This document shows positions 49,760 through 58,450 of a stretch of 64,000 bases of DNA, piece by piece (position 1 is the stretch's first letter; each line of letters opens with the position of its first letter). Under the pieces are notes generated by a model, which did no database searches, was not told the DNA's origin, and saw only the letters and a list, made by a program, of their open reading frames with translations. The translations under genes and the position numbers were made by a program. The stretch is from Mycobacterium sp. 852002-10029_SCH5224772 (GTDB lineage: Bacteria > Actinomycetota > Actinomycetes > Mycobacteriales > Mycobacteriaceae), in assembly GCF_001667315.1 (NCBI RefSeq), contig NZ_LZHT01000005.1, forward strand, positions 172,175-236,174, written 5' to 3'.

Positions 49760-51262
49760 TCAGCCGCTGGATGGGGGCGCCGGGGGAGCGTCCGCGCTCT
49801 GATTCCACCACGGCTGGGGTTGCTCGCTCGCCCATCCGCACACGGCTTCCAACTCGGCGGCCAGCGAAATCAACATGCCCTCGCTGTTCGCCGGGCCCAT
49901 CAGCTGCACCCCGATCGGCAAGCCATCGGAGGTGAAACCCGCCGGAACGTTGATGGACGGCCATCCCAAAACGTTCCACGGGAAAGTCAGCGGGCACGCC
50001 GCGATCATGGCGCGGTCGGTGCCGAAGCCGCTCAACCGGTCGAAGGCCCGCGCCAACGGCGGGGGCTGGGCGGTGGTCGGCGCCAGAACCACGTCGACGA
50101 TGTCGAAGATCGAGCCCACTCGGCGCTGGTCGGCCGCCTCGTGGCGGCGCGCGCTGCGCAGGATCGCCTGCCCCAGCGCGGCGCCCATCCGCAGGTTGGA
50201 CAGGGTGCGGGGGTCCAGGACGACGCCGTCGCCCAGCCGCTCCTCCCAATCCCGCAGACCCGCGGTGGACCGGGCGAGAAAGTCCCAGGACAACCGCATG
50301 CCGTAGTCCGGATTGCCGGGCACCACGGTGTGGCCCAGCAGTTCGAGTTGGCCACCCACGGCGCGCGTCGCCGCCAGGATCTCCGGGTGCAGCTTGGGCC
50401 GGAAACCGGTGTAGGGGAACCGGGTTGACAGCGCGATGTTCAGCGGGCCGGGCGCCTTCCCCACATAGTCGGAGGCGGTGATCGCGGGCGGTTTGTGTCG
50501 ATCGCCCTCGACGTTGCCCGAAGCGGCGTCGAGCACCAGCGCCGCATCGGCCACCGTGCGGGCCAGCACGCCGTTGACCGTGATGCCGTTGAACGCCTCC
50601 GGCAGCGGCCAGGTCGAGATGCGTCCGCGCTGTGGCTTGATGCCCACCAGGTGCGTCCACGCCGCGGGAATGCGGATGCTGCCGGCGCCGTCGGACCCGA
50701 TGGCGGCCGTCACCAGGCCCGCCGCCACCGCCGCGGCGCTGCCGCCCGACGATCCGCCGGGGGTGTGCCGTCGCGACCACGGATTGCGGGTATGCCCGAA
50801 ACCGGGCCCGCTGGTGAACGGCCATTGGCCGAGCTCGCAGGTGTTCGTCTTGCCCACGATCACCGCGCCGGCCGCCTTGAGGCGGCGCACCACCTCGGCG
50901 TCGTGCGTCGCCGGTGCGACCGACCCCTCGGTACCGAACGCGGTGGGCACGCCAGCAACGTCGACGTCGTCCTTGACGGCGATCGGAATCCCCAGCAGCG
51001 GGGCGGTGTCCCCGGCCGCGCGGCGCCGGTCGGCCTCGGCCGCGTCGGCCAGCGCCGACTCGGTGAGCACCACCCGGAAGGCGTTCAGCGTGGGTTGGCT
51101 GGCGTGGATGGCGTGCAGCGAACGACCCACCAGTGTGGTGGAGGTCACCGAGCGGCTGGCCAGCTGATAGAGCAGGTCAGTGAGGGTGGGCAGGCGCCGG
51201 CGGCCGGATCCGGGACCCGAGCCGGAGAGGGCCCCGAAACCCGACCCAGAAGCGCCAATCAC
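49760..51262 (-). CDS. amiA2: Amidase (AmiA2-like)
   Basis: This 500-residue amidase-signature enzyme hydrolyses amides. The Ser-cis-Ser-Lys triad is visible: Lys in GIPIAVKDDVDVAG near 95 and the Ser pair in HTPGGSSGGSAAAVAAGLVT near 170-195. The start is a GTG (VIGASGSGFG) chosen by resemblance to the M. tuberculosis protein; it has no clear Shine-Dalgarno, and the frame is open further upstream. The substrate is unknown. It is convergent with era and divergent from recO. Confidence 0.9.
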   Translation of the reverse strand: MIGASGSGFGALSGSGPGSGRRRLPTLTDLLYQLASRSVTSTTLVGRSLHAIHASQPTLNAFRVVLTESALADAAEADRRRAAGDTAPLLGIPIAVKDDVDVAGVPTAFGTEGSVAPATHDAEVVRRLKAAGAVIVGKTNTCELGQWPFTSGPGFGHTRNPWSRRHTPGGSSGGSAAAVAAGLVTAAIGSDGAGSIRIPAAWTHLVGIKPQRGRISTWPLPEAFNGITVNGVLARTVADAALVLDAASGNVEGDRHKPPAITASDYVGKAPGPLNIALSTRFPYTGFRPKLHPEILAATRAVGGQLELLGHTVVPGNPDYGMRLSWDFLARSTAGLRDWEERLGDGVVLDPRTLSNLRMGAALGQAILRSARRHEAADQRRVGSIFDIVDVVLAPTTAQPPPLARAFDRLSGFGTDRAMIAACPLTFPWNVLGWPSINVPAGFTSDGLPIGVQLMGPANSEGMLISLAAELEAVCGWASEQPQPWWNQSADAPPAPPSSG

Positions 51263-51323
51263 GGGGTACGAGACTAACGGCGCGGATACCCGCAATGTCG
51301 CGGCGGGGTGCAAAACTATGGGG

Positions 51324-52121
51324 ATGCGGCTATACCGAGACCGAGCTGTTGTGTTGCGCCAGCACAAGCTCGGCGAAGCCGACCGGATCGTCACCCTGCT
51401 GACCCGTGATCACGGGCTGGTCCGCGCGGTGGCCAAGGGCGTGCGTCGCACCCGCAGCAAATTCGGTGCGCGGCTGGAGCCGTTCGCGCACATCGACGCG
51501 CAATTGCATCCCGGCCGCAACCTCGACATCGTCACCCAGGTCGTCTCGATCGACGCGTTCGCCACCGATATCGTCAGCGACTACGGCCGCTACACCTGCG
51601 GGTGCGCCATGCTGGAAACCGCCGAACGCCTCGCCGGTGAGGAGCGGGCGCCCGCCCCGGCCCTGCACGGGCTCACGGTGAGCGCCCTGCGGGCGGTGGC
51701 CGACGGCCGCCGGTCCCGGGACCTTCTGCTGGACGCCTACCTGCTGCGGGCGATGGGCATCGCCGGATGGGCGCCGGCGCTGAACGAGTGTGCCCGTTGC
51801 GCCACGCCCGGTCCCCATCGTGCGTTCCATGTCGGCGCCGGCGGCAGCGTCTGCACGCACTGCCGCCCGGCCGGTTCGACGACGCCGCCTCCCGGAGTGC
51901 TGGATCTAATGTCGGCACTGCACGACGGCGATTGGGACTTCGCCGAAAAGACCCAGCAATCGCACCGTAATTACGTCAGCGGTCTGGTGGCGGCGCACCT
52001 GCAATGGCATTTGGAGCGGCAGCTCAAGACGTTGCCGCTCGTAGAACGGACGTATCACGTCGACCGCACCGTCGCCGACCAGCGCGCCACGCTGATCGGG
52101 CAGGATATGGACTGTGGCTAA
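51324..52121 (+). CDS. recO: DNA repair protein RecO
   Basis: This 265-residue recombination mediator anneals single strands and helps load RecA. The N-terminal OB fold starts [20 protein letters not shown]. The zinc motif is CARC...CTHC between about 155 and 180. The ATG is the second of two close ones (GGGGATG) and matches the usual family start. uppS lies 160 bases downstream. Confidence 0.95.
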   Translation: MRLYRDRAVVLRQHKLGEADRIVTLLTRDHGLVRAVAKGVRRTRSKFGARLEPFAHIDAQLHPGRNLDIVTQVVSIDAFATDIVSDYGRYTCGCAMLETAERLAGEERAPAPALHGLTVSALRAVADGRRSRDLLLDAYLLRAMGIAGWAPALNECARCATPGPHRAFHVGAGGSVCTHCRPAGSTTPPPGVLDLMSALHDGDWDFAEKTQQSHRNYVSGLVAAHLQWHLERQLKTLPLVERTYHVDRTVADQRATLIGQDMDCG

Positions 52122-52282
52122 CGGGACGGCTGACGCGCGGTGATCACATCCGTCACACCCGCATCTGCGCCAGTCGGCATGTGTTGTGCCCACCTTCGAG
52201 CGACAAACGCAGGACAGCCAAACTTGTCGCTCGGAGGCGGGCAAAAGACACATACCCTCCAACCGAGGCCGGCGGGGCGCAA

Positions 52283-53152
52283 GTGACAAACCGCGGTTTC
52301 CCGCAGCTGCCCCCCGCGCCGCAGGACTATCCGGTCTTTCCCGACAAGTCGACCTGGCCTGTCGCCTTTCCGGAGCTGCCGCCGTCCGCCGACGGTGGCC
52401 CGTGCCGGCCGCCGCAGCACATCTCCAAGGCGGCCGCGCCCCGGATCGAGTCCGACCGGGTGCCCAATCATGTGGCCATCGTCATGGACGGCAACGGCCG
52501 CTGGGCCACCCAACAGGGGCTGACCCGCACCGACGGCCATCGTGCCGGTGAGGCCGTCGTCATCGACATCGTCTGTGGCGCAATCGAAATCGGGATCAAA
52601 TGGCTGAGCCTCTACGCCTTCTCGACCGAGAACTGGAAGCGTTCGCCCGAAGAGGTCCGCTTTCTGATGGGCTTCAACCGTGACGTGGTGCGCATGCGCC
52701 GGGTGAACCTGAACACGATAGGGGTCAAGATCCGGTGGGTCGGGTCGCGGCCCCGCCTGTGGCGCAGCGTGATCAATGAGCTGGCGATCGCGGAAGACAT
52801 GACCAAGGACAACGACGTCATCACCGTCAACTACTGCGTGAACTACGGCGGTCGCGCCGAAATCGCCGAGGCCACAAAGGAAATCGCACGTTTGGCCGCG
52901 GCCGGCCGGCTGAACCCGGAGCGCATCACCGAGTCGACGGTGGCGCATCACCTGCAGCGGCCCGACATTCCCGACGTGGACCTGTTCCTGCGGACCTCGG
53001 GGGAGCATCGGTCCAGCAATTTCATGCTGTGGCAGGCCGCGTACGCCGAGTACGTCTTTCAGGACAAGCTGTGGCCCGACTATGACCGTCGCGACTTGTG
53101 GGCCGCCTGCGAGGAATACGCCTCGCGCAATCGCAGATTCGGGAGCGCATAG
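52283..53152 (+). CDS. uppS: Long-chain (Z)-isoprenyl diphosphate synthase UppS (Rv2361c-like)
   Basis: This 289-residue cis-prenyltransferase makes the decaprenyl diphosphate carrier for cell-wall assembly. Motifs: [15 protein letters not shown] near 63 (catalytic Asp), [17 protein letters not shown] near 110 and [19 protein letters not shown] near 235. The GTG at 52283 starts [17 protein letters not shown], similar to the M. tuberculosis N-terminus, after GGCGGGG. No ATG fits better. The next gene starts at the stop codon. Confidence 0.94.
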   Translation: MTNRGFPQLPPAPQDYPVFPDKSTWPVAFPELPPSADGGPCRPPQHISKAAAPRIESDRVPNHVAIVMDGNGRWATQQGLTRTDGHRAGEAVVIDIVCGAIEIGIKWLSLYAFSTENWKRSPEEVRFLMGFNRDVVRMRRVNLNTIGVKIRWVGSRPRLWRSVINELAIAEDMTKDNDVITVNYCVNYGGRAEIAEATKEIARLAAAGRLNPERITESTVAHHLQRPDIPDVDLFLRTSGEHRSSNFMLWQAAYAEYVFQDKLWPDYDRRDLWAACEEYASRNRRFGSA

Positions 53153-53580
53153 TGCCATCACTGCAGGAACGTCTGGCATCGATCCTCGGCGATGTCCTTG
53201 CGCTGCAGGAGGAGACCGACGGCGCGCTGACCGTCCACCATGAAGGCACCATCGCATCGCTGCGGGTGGTGAACATCGCCGAGGACCTCGACCTGGTGTC
53301 GCTCACCCAGATAGTGGCGTGGGATCTGCCGCTGACCAAGAAGATCAGCGACCTCGCCGCCAAGCAGGCGCGCGACAGCAACTTCGGCAGCGTGAGCCTG
53401 ATCGAAAAGGTCAACGACAAAGCCGTGCAGCGTAATTCGGGAAAGGCCGCGTCAAAAAGCGCGGACGTGATGCTGCGCTACAACTTTCCCGGCGCCGGCC
53501 TGACCGACGATGCGCTACGGACCTTCGTCCTGTTGGTGTTGGACACCGGCGCCGAGATACGCCGCACACTGACACGGTGA
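53152..53580 (+). CDS. Conserved hypothetical protein (Rv2360c-like)
   Basis: This 142-residue protein starts with a GTG that shares its first base with the uppS stop (TAGTG), so it is coupled to uppS. It begins MPSLQERLASILGDVLALQE. The alternating beta strands and final helices (ADVMLRYNFPGAGLTDDALR then TFVLLVLDTGAEI) recall the YbjN or type III chaperone-like fold of many actinobacterial proteins. The same gene of the same length follows uppS in M. tuberculosis, as I remember. Function is unknown. Confidence 0.85.
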   Translation: MPSLQERLASILGDVLALQEETDGALTVHHEGTIASLRVVNIAEDLDLVSLTQIVAWDLPLTKKISDLAAKQARDSNFGSVSLIEKVNDKAVQRNSGKAASKSADVMLRYNFPGAGLTDDALRTFVLLVLDTGAEIRRTLTR

Positions 53581-53600
53581 ACCGGCCCGCATCGCCCAGT

Positions 53601-53645
53601 GTGCGGCGAGCCGCACCGTGGGCGCCGAGTATGCGGCCGGCCGCA
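53601..53645. terminator. Two hairpins between convergent genes
   Basis: GTGCGG-CGAG-CCGCAC (53601-53616) and the perfect 14-base palindrome TGCGGCCGGCCGCA (53632-53645) fill the 87-base gap between the Rv2360c-like gene and the convergent zur gene. Neither has a T-tract. In mycobacteria such hairpins between convergent genes are common and may act as bidirectional terminators. Confidence 0.45.
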
Positions 53646-53667
53646 CATTCGCTGGGGGCATCGCGGG

Positions 53668-54060
53668 TCAGCCCCGGCACTCCGAACAGGTGCCGAAGAT
53701 TTCGATGGTGTGGCTGACGTCGGAGAAGCCGTGCTTGGCGGCCACGGCCGTCGCCCACTCCTCCACCTCGTGATCGCCCACCTCGATCGTGGAACCGCAA
53801 CTGCGGCAAACCAAGTGGTGGTGATGATGCTCCGAACACCTGCGGTAGACCGATTCGCCGGTGTCGGTGCGCAGCGTGTCGATCATTCCCGTCGCGGCCA
53901 TCGACTGCAGCGTCCGATAGACGGTGGTCAGACCGATGTTCTCGCCGCGGCGGCGCAACTCGTCGTGCAGATCCTGCGCCGAGCGGAATTCGTCGAGCGT
54001 CTCCAACAACGTCGAGATCGCCGCGCGCTGACGGGTGGAGCGGACGCTCGCTCCTGTCAT
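53668..54060 (-). CDS. zur: Zinc uptake regulator Zur (FurB)
   Basis: This 130-residue Fur-family repressor controls zinc uptake and zinc-free ribosomal protein genes. It has the winged helix (STRQRAAISTLLETLDEFRS; RRRGENIGLTTVYRTLQSMA), a zinc-sensing His-rich stretch (YRRCSEHHHHHLVCRSCGS) and a second C-terminal pair (FGTCSECRG), giving the structural CxxC...CxxC site. The ATG at 54060 gives the same length as the M. tuberculosis protein; a GTG three codons earlier is an alternative. Downstream of smtB on the same strand, as in M. tuberculosis. Confidence 0.96.
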   Translation of the reverse strand: MTGASVRSTRQRAAISTLLETLDEFRSAQDLHDELRRRGENIGLTTVYRTLQSMAATGMIDTLRTDTGESVYRRCSEHHHHHLVCRSCGSTIEVGDHEVEEWATAVAAKHGFSDVSHTIEIFGTCSECRG

Positions 54061-54109
54061 GTGCGCCACTCCTCCTCAGCGCCTCGCGCTGCATCGTCGC
54101 CGGCGCACG

Positions 54110-54538
54110 TCACGGTGTGTCCTCGCTCGCGTGCGCGACCGCGTCCACCACGATGTGCGCGAGGTGATGATCAGCGAGCCGGTACAGCACTTCGCGCCCC
54201 GATCGCTCGCCGGCAACCACGCCGGCCGCCTTCAGGATCTTGAGATGCTGGCTGACCAACGGCTGCGGCACGCCGAGCGCGTCCACCAACTCGTGCACGC
54301 AGCGATGGGACGCCCGCAATTGCAGCACGATGGCGATGCGCACCGGCGCGGCCAGCGCGCGCAACAACTCGCCCGCGGCATCGAGGATCTCCCGCGGCGG
54401 CGGGACGGGGTAATCGACCAGACCGGCGTGCCCACCGGCGCCGAGTTCGCCGTGGTCGTGAGCGACCGCGTCCAGGTCCGTTCCGGTGTCGCCACCGGCG
54501 GCGGCCGGCATCGAGGGAGACGGTGAGGGGGACATCAT
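54110..54538 (-). CDS. smtB: ArsR/SmtB-family zinc-sensing repressor
   Basis: This 142-residue protein represses the smtB-zur operon until zinc rises. An N-terminal His/Asp-containing tail (AVAHDHGELGAGGH) precedes the winged helix (LGVPQPLVSQHLKILKAAGV, residues 90-110). The metal-binding alpha-5 helix DHHLAHIVVDAVAH follows near 120-135. The ATG pair at 54538/54535 gives little preference. 49 bases before zur on the same strand. Confidence 0.93.
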   Translation of the reverse strand: MMSPSPSPSMPAAAGGDTGTDLDAVAHDHGELGAGGHAGLVDYPVPPPREILDAAGELLRALAAPVRIAIVLQLRASHRCVHELVDALGVPQPLVSQHLKILKAAGVVAGERSGREVLYRLADHHLAHIVVDAVAHASEDTP

Positions 54539-54608
54539 GGAGCGGCATCACCTCGAGAAGTGCCAGGTAGTGGGAGAGTATCCGCCGTATCGGCTGCCTT
54601 CCACTGTC

Positions 54609-54628
54609 ACATGCATGATGACGCATGT
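54609..54628. promoter_or_regulatory. Inverted repeat upstream of smtB-zur, candidate zinc operator
   Basis: ACATGC (54609-54614) and GCATGT (54623-54628) are perfect inverted arms eight bases apart, in the gap between the divergent smtB and glyS genes. ATGCAT and ATGATG between and beside the arms add further partial symmetry. SmtB and Zur sites lie in the comparable place in M. tuberculosis. Assignment rests on position and symmetry only. Confidence 0.45.
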
Positions 54629-54717
54629 CAAAGACCGCGGCGCCGATCGCTACCATGACTGATGCTCTGCGCACGGCGGTCAACCGCCACGCGCGTCCAC
54701 CCAACCCCGGAAAGGGA

Positions 54718-56109
54718 GTGCACCAGCCCGTGGCGTCCGTCATCGACACCGTAGTGAACCTGGCCAAGCGGCGCGGCTTCGTCTTTCCCTCGGGGGAGAT
54801 CTACGGCGGAACCCGGTCGGCGTGGGACTACGGCCCGTTGGGTGTGGAGTTCAAAGAGAACATCAAACGGCAGTGGTGGCGCGCGGTGGTCAGCGGACGC
54901 GACGACGTCGTCGGCCTGGATTCGTCGATCATCTTGCCGCGGCAGGTGTGGGTGGCCTCCGGCCACGTCGAGGTCTTCCACGACCCGCTGGTCGAGTCGT
55001 TGATCACCCATAAGCGCTACCGCGCCGACCATCTCATCGAGGCCTACGAGGCCAAGCACGGCCACCCGCCGCCCAACGGGCTGGCCGACATCCGCGACCC
55101 GGACACCGGCGAGCCCGGGCAGTGGACCGAGCCCCGCGAATTCAACATGATGCTCAAGACCCACCTGGGACCCATCGAGACCGAGGAAGGCCTGCACTAT
55201 CTGCGGCCGGAGACCGCGCAGGGCATCTTCGTCAACTTCGCCAACGTGGTGACGACCGCCCGCAGGAAGCCGCCCTTCGGAATCGGCCAGATCGGCAAGA
55301 GTTTTCGCAACGAGATCACCCCGGGCAACTTCATTTTTCGGACGCGCGAGTTCGAGCAAATGGAAATGGAATTCTTCGTCGAGCCCTCGACCGCGAAGGA
55401 ATGGCATCAGTATTGGATCGACACCCGGCTGCAATGGTATGTCGGGCTGGGTATCGATCCGGAGAATCTGCGGTTGTTCGAACACCCCGCCGACAAACTG
55501 TCCCACTACTCCGATCGCACCGTCGACATCGAGTACAAGTTCGGCTTCGCCGGCAACCCGTGGGGTGAGCTGGAGGGCGTCGCCAACCGCACCGATTTCG
55601 ACTTGTCGACGCATTCCAAGCATTCCGGCGTCGACCTGTCGTTCTACGACCAGGCCACCGACACGCGGTACATCCCGTATGTCATCGAACCGGCGGCCGG
55701 TTTGACGCGGTCGTTCATGGCCTTCTTGATCGACGCCTACGTCGAGGACGAAGCCCCGAACGCCAAGGGCGCGATGGAAAAGCGCACCGTTTTGCGACTG
55801 GACCCGCGGCTGGCTCCGGTCAAGGCGGCCGTGCTCCCGCTGTCCCGGCACGCCGACCTGAGTCCCAAGGCCCGTGACCTGGCCGCCGAGCTGCGCAAGT
55901 TTTGGAATATCGATTTCGACGACGCCGGCGCGATCGGGCGGCGTTATCGGCGTCAGGACGAGATCGGCACGCCGTTCTGCGTGACGGTGGATTTCGACTC
56001 ACTCGAGGACGACGCGGTGACCGTGCGCCGGCGCGACGACATGTCCCAGGAGCGCGTCGCGATGAACACGGTGGCCGATTATCTGGCGGCACGGCTCAAA
56101 GGCTGCTGA
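54718..56109 (+). CDS. glyS: Glycyl-tRNA synthetase
   Basis: This 463-residue class II aminoacyl-tRNA synthetase is of the single-chain (alpha-2) type, like M. tuberculosis GlyS. Motifs: [20 protein letters not shown] near 13, motif 2 [20 protein letters not shown] near 195 and motif 3 [20 protein letters not shown] near 330. The GTG at 54718 reproduces the usual length; a GTG four codons later is better spaced from AAAGGGAG. It is divergent from smtB. Confidence 0.96.
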   Translation: MHQPVASVIDTVVNLAKRRGFVFPSGEIYGGTRSAWDYGPLGVEFKENIKRQWWRAVVSGRDDVVGLDSSIILPRQVWVASGHVEVFHDPLVESLITHKRYRADHLIEAYEAKHGHPPPNGLADIRDPDTGEPGQWTEPREFNMMLKTHLGPIETEEGLHYLRPETAQGIFVNFANVVTTARRKPPFGIGQIGKSFRNEITPGNFIFRTREFEQMEMEFFVEPSTAKEWHQYWIDTRLQWYVGLGIDPENLRLFEHPADKLSHYSDRTVDIEYKFGFAGNPWGELEGVANRTDFDLSTHSKHSGVDLSFYDQATDTRYIPYVIEPAAGLTRSFMAFLIDAYVEDEAPNAKGAMEKRTVLRLDPRLAPVKAAVLPLSRHADLSPKARDLAAELRKFWNIDFDDAGAIGRRYRRQDEIGTPFCVTVDFDSLEDDAVTVRRRDDMSQERVAMNTVADYLAARLKGC

Positions 56110-56219
56110 CCGCCGGGGCCGTATTGCGGTGGCCCATCTTGGGTCCCGTTGCGTCGGTGCGCCTCTGGCCGACTCGCGCGCGGGTGAATCGTGTGCCGTC
56201 CCCGGGCCGGATTTGCGAA

Positions 56220-56234
56220 TTAAGGTTTGCTTAA
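56220..56234. repeat. Small inverted repeat upstream of the PPE gene
   Basis: TTAAG (56220-56224) and CTTAA (56230-56234) flank GTTTG in an A+T-rich patch 124 bases before the PPE start. It may be part of a promoter or a binding site. Evidence is symmetry and composition only. Confidence 0.2.
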
Positions 56235-56357
56235 AAGTCCGGCCTTTGCGGTGGGGGTGCCTTAGGATCTGCCCTGGGGCATAAGTAGATAGTTGCGCCG
56301 CGGGCGGATGTCGGGCCGTCTGGAGCAGAGCCGTTGACTCGGTCGGTTGGGGTGTGA

Positions 56358-57590
56358 ATGATTCCCGCGTTTTTGTTCTTCCCTCCGGAGATCAACTCGG
56401 CATTGATATTCGGCGGCCCCGGATCCGGACCTTTATTCGAGGCGGCGTCAGCCTGGGACGGGCTGTCGGTGGAGCTGTCGTCCTCGGCGTCGTCCTTCAA
56501 CACCGTGGTGACGGACCTGGCAGCGGGCGCCTGGACGGGACCGGCGTCGGTATCGATGACCGCGGCCGCGGCGCCCTACGTGCAATGGCTGCTCATCGCC
56601 GCGGCCGAGGCGGAGGTGGCCGCGATACGGGCCCGGCTGGCGGCGCTGGCGTACGAGGGGGCGCTGGTGGCGACGGTGCCGCTGCCGGCGGTGCTGGCGA
56701 ATCGGGCCCGATTGCTCGTCCTGATTGCCACGAACTTCTTGGGCCTGAACACGGCGGCGATCGCGGAGACCGAGCTCGAATACATCGAGATGTGGGAACA
56801 GGATGTGGCCGCGATGGTGGGCTACCACGCGGGGGCTCAGTCGCTGGTGGAGACGTTGCCCGCGTTCAGCCCGCCGCCCGCGGGCCTCGGCGGCGGCGCG
56901 GCGTCCGCAGGTCTGGCGGGCCTCGCCGACCTGGTGACGGCGCCCCTGACTTTTGCGTCGCAGTTCTTGCAGGGCTTGTCCTCATTGGGGACTGCCTTCG
57001 CTTCGCAGCTGCAGTCGGTGTTCATGGCGCTCTCCCCGGCGGTTTCGTCGCTGACGTCGTTGATGACCTCGACGCCGGTCGCGACATTGACGACGGTGGC
57101 GCAGGCCGGGATGTACCCCGCCAGCGCGCTGATGCCCCCCATGGTCGCGCTGGCCCAAACCACCGGTCCGGCGGCGGTCGCGCCGGCGGCGGCGGCGCCG
57201 GCACCGGTATTGCTCACTGCCACCAACGTGGCCGCCGAGGCTCCGCACAGCGCCACCGGCGTGCTATCCGACCTGCAACCGTTGACCGGTGGAGGGCTGG
57301 GTGCCCTGGGCGTCGCGTCGGCGGGCCTGGGTACTGCGCGGTTCGTCGGCGCGATGTCGGTCCCCGCGACATGGCAGGGGTCGATGCCGGCATACGTACC
57401 CACACCGGCGATGTCGGGTGTGGCCAACGCAGCGCCGACCGCGGCCGCGACGGTGGGCGCGTCCGGGCCGGGCAGCGGCGTGCCGATGGCGGCCATGCCG
57501 GTGGGCGAGAAAGGCCCCGAGGGTGAGGACCGCGGCACCAAGGCGGAGGTGGTCCGGTCCCGGCCAAAGGTGGTGCCGCGGACCCGATGA
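56358..57590 (+). CDS. PPE family protein, SVP subfamily
   Basis: This 410-residue PPE protein starts MIPAFLFFPPEINSALIFGG. The PPE domain occupies about 1-180 (AWTGPASVSMTAAAAPYVQW; LVLIATNFLGLNTAAIAETE). An Ala/Pro-rich middle follows, then SVPATWQGS near 340, the SVP mark, and a charged tail ending SRPKVVPRTR. It follows glyS, where M. tuberculosis also has a PPE gene. No PE partner is adjacent. Confidence 0.92.
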   Translation: MIPAFLFFPPEINSALIFGGPGSGPLFEAASAWDGLSVELSSSASSFNTVVTDLAAGAWTGPASVSMTAAAAPYVQWLLIAAAEAEVAAIRARLAALAYEGALVATVPLPAVLANRARLLVLIATNFLGLNTAAIAETELEYIEMWEQDVAAMVGYHAGAQSLVETLPAFSPPPAGLGGGAASAGLAGLADLVTAPLTFASQFLQGLSSLGTAFASQLQSVFMALSPAVSSLTSLMTSTPVATLTTVAQAGMYPASALMPPMVALAQTTGPAAVAPAAAAPAPVLLTATNVAAEAPHSATGVLSDLQPLTGGGLGALGVASAGLGTARFVGAMSVPATWQGSMPAYVPTPAMSGVANAAPTAAATVGASGPGSGVPMAAMPVGEKGPEGEDRGTKAEVVRSRPKVVPRTR

Positions 57591-58003
57591 TCGGCGTGCC
57601 GCTGTTGCGGATGTGCAGGGAGTGCACGGCGGTGCGAAAACGGAATTCCCCGTTATGTGGGCCCATGCGGCAACCGCACCGTGCATCGCGATGGCTGAAT
57701 TCATCTGATGCGGCCCGTAAGAACCCGACCGGCCCACCTGCGCGCGGGTGCTGCCCGGGTGTAAGCGATGGCGTAGCAGCGGGTTGGGCCGCAAGCACCC
57801 AGGGCCGAGCGATCGACCCGGCCATCGCGGCCTGTCGTAAAGTGCTGCACGGCAAGGCGTTTGTGGTTGCTAGTCAGTTGCAGGTGGTCCCCGGCGGGAC
57901 ATGAGATACCGGCTTTTGTCGGCGCGACTCGCCCGCGCGGCGGCCATCCTCCCGCTACGGTGAGGGGCCCGCATCGTTCGACACACACTCAAATTAAGGA
58001 AAA
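57591..58003. other. Intergenic stretch between the PPE gene and a PPE remnant
   Basis: These 413 bases contain only short frames without protein character. Given that the tail of a second PPE gene follows, this region may hold the eroded body of that gene, but I could not find any PPE domain motif in it. The end (57990-58060) is A+T-rich. Confidence 0.4.
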
Positions 58004-58402
58004 TTGGCAATTCCCGCATATTTTCTTCAGTTTGTCTTACGATGTGAATCGGTTGGTGTAAATAAGTTCGCCACAGCGCCCGAACGCTCAGATCGGCTGT
58101 GGAAGGGGGCAGGGGTGCTTTTGCCTCTCGGTTCGCCGCTACCGGATGACACGGTGTCGGCAGTACGCGGTGAGTCCGGCGTGCTCGGCAGTTTGTCGGT
58201 GCCACTCAAGTGGGGTTTGGTCGTTCCACCGGACGACTACGACCACTGGGCGCCGAAGACGGACGCGAGCGTCGAATCCACCGAAGAGACGTTCGACACG
58301 CCCCGCCCGACAGCGGTGGCCGACGGCGTCTGGAGCGGGTGGGAAGGCGAAGCCGCGGCACGGCCCGTGGGCGTGATACCGCATTCCCCGGCGGCCGGCT
58401 AA
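58004..58402 (+). pseudogene. C-terminal remnant of a PPE-SVP gene
   Basis: The open frame encodes GVLGSLSVPLKWGL near residue 60-75 and ends VGVIPHSPAAG. The SVPxxW motif and the PHSPAAG tail are those of PPE-SVP proteins (the PPE at 818-2209 ends PHSPVAG). The 180-residue PPE domain and the repetitive middle are missing, and the first 35 codons have no resemblance to a start of such a protein. It is a 5'-truncated relic next to an intact PPE gene, probably from a tandem duplication followed by deletion. Confidence 0.6.
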
Positions 58403-58450
58403 GCCCGCTAAGACACCGAAACTCGCTGCGGTAGCCCGCCATGCGGCGGC

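Noticed and set aside
56220..56234. Possible IdeR box upstream of the second PPE gene
   Set aside because: TTAAGGTTTGCTTAA resembles half of the consensus but lacks the TAACC arm; kept only as a small inverted repeat.
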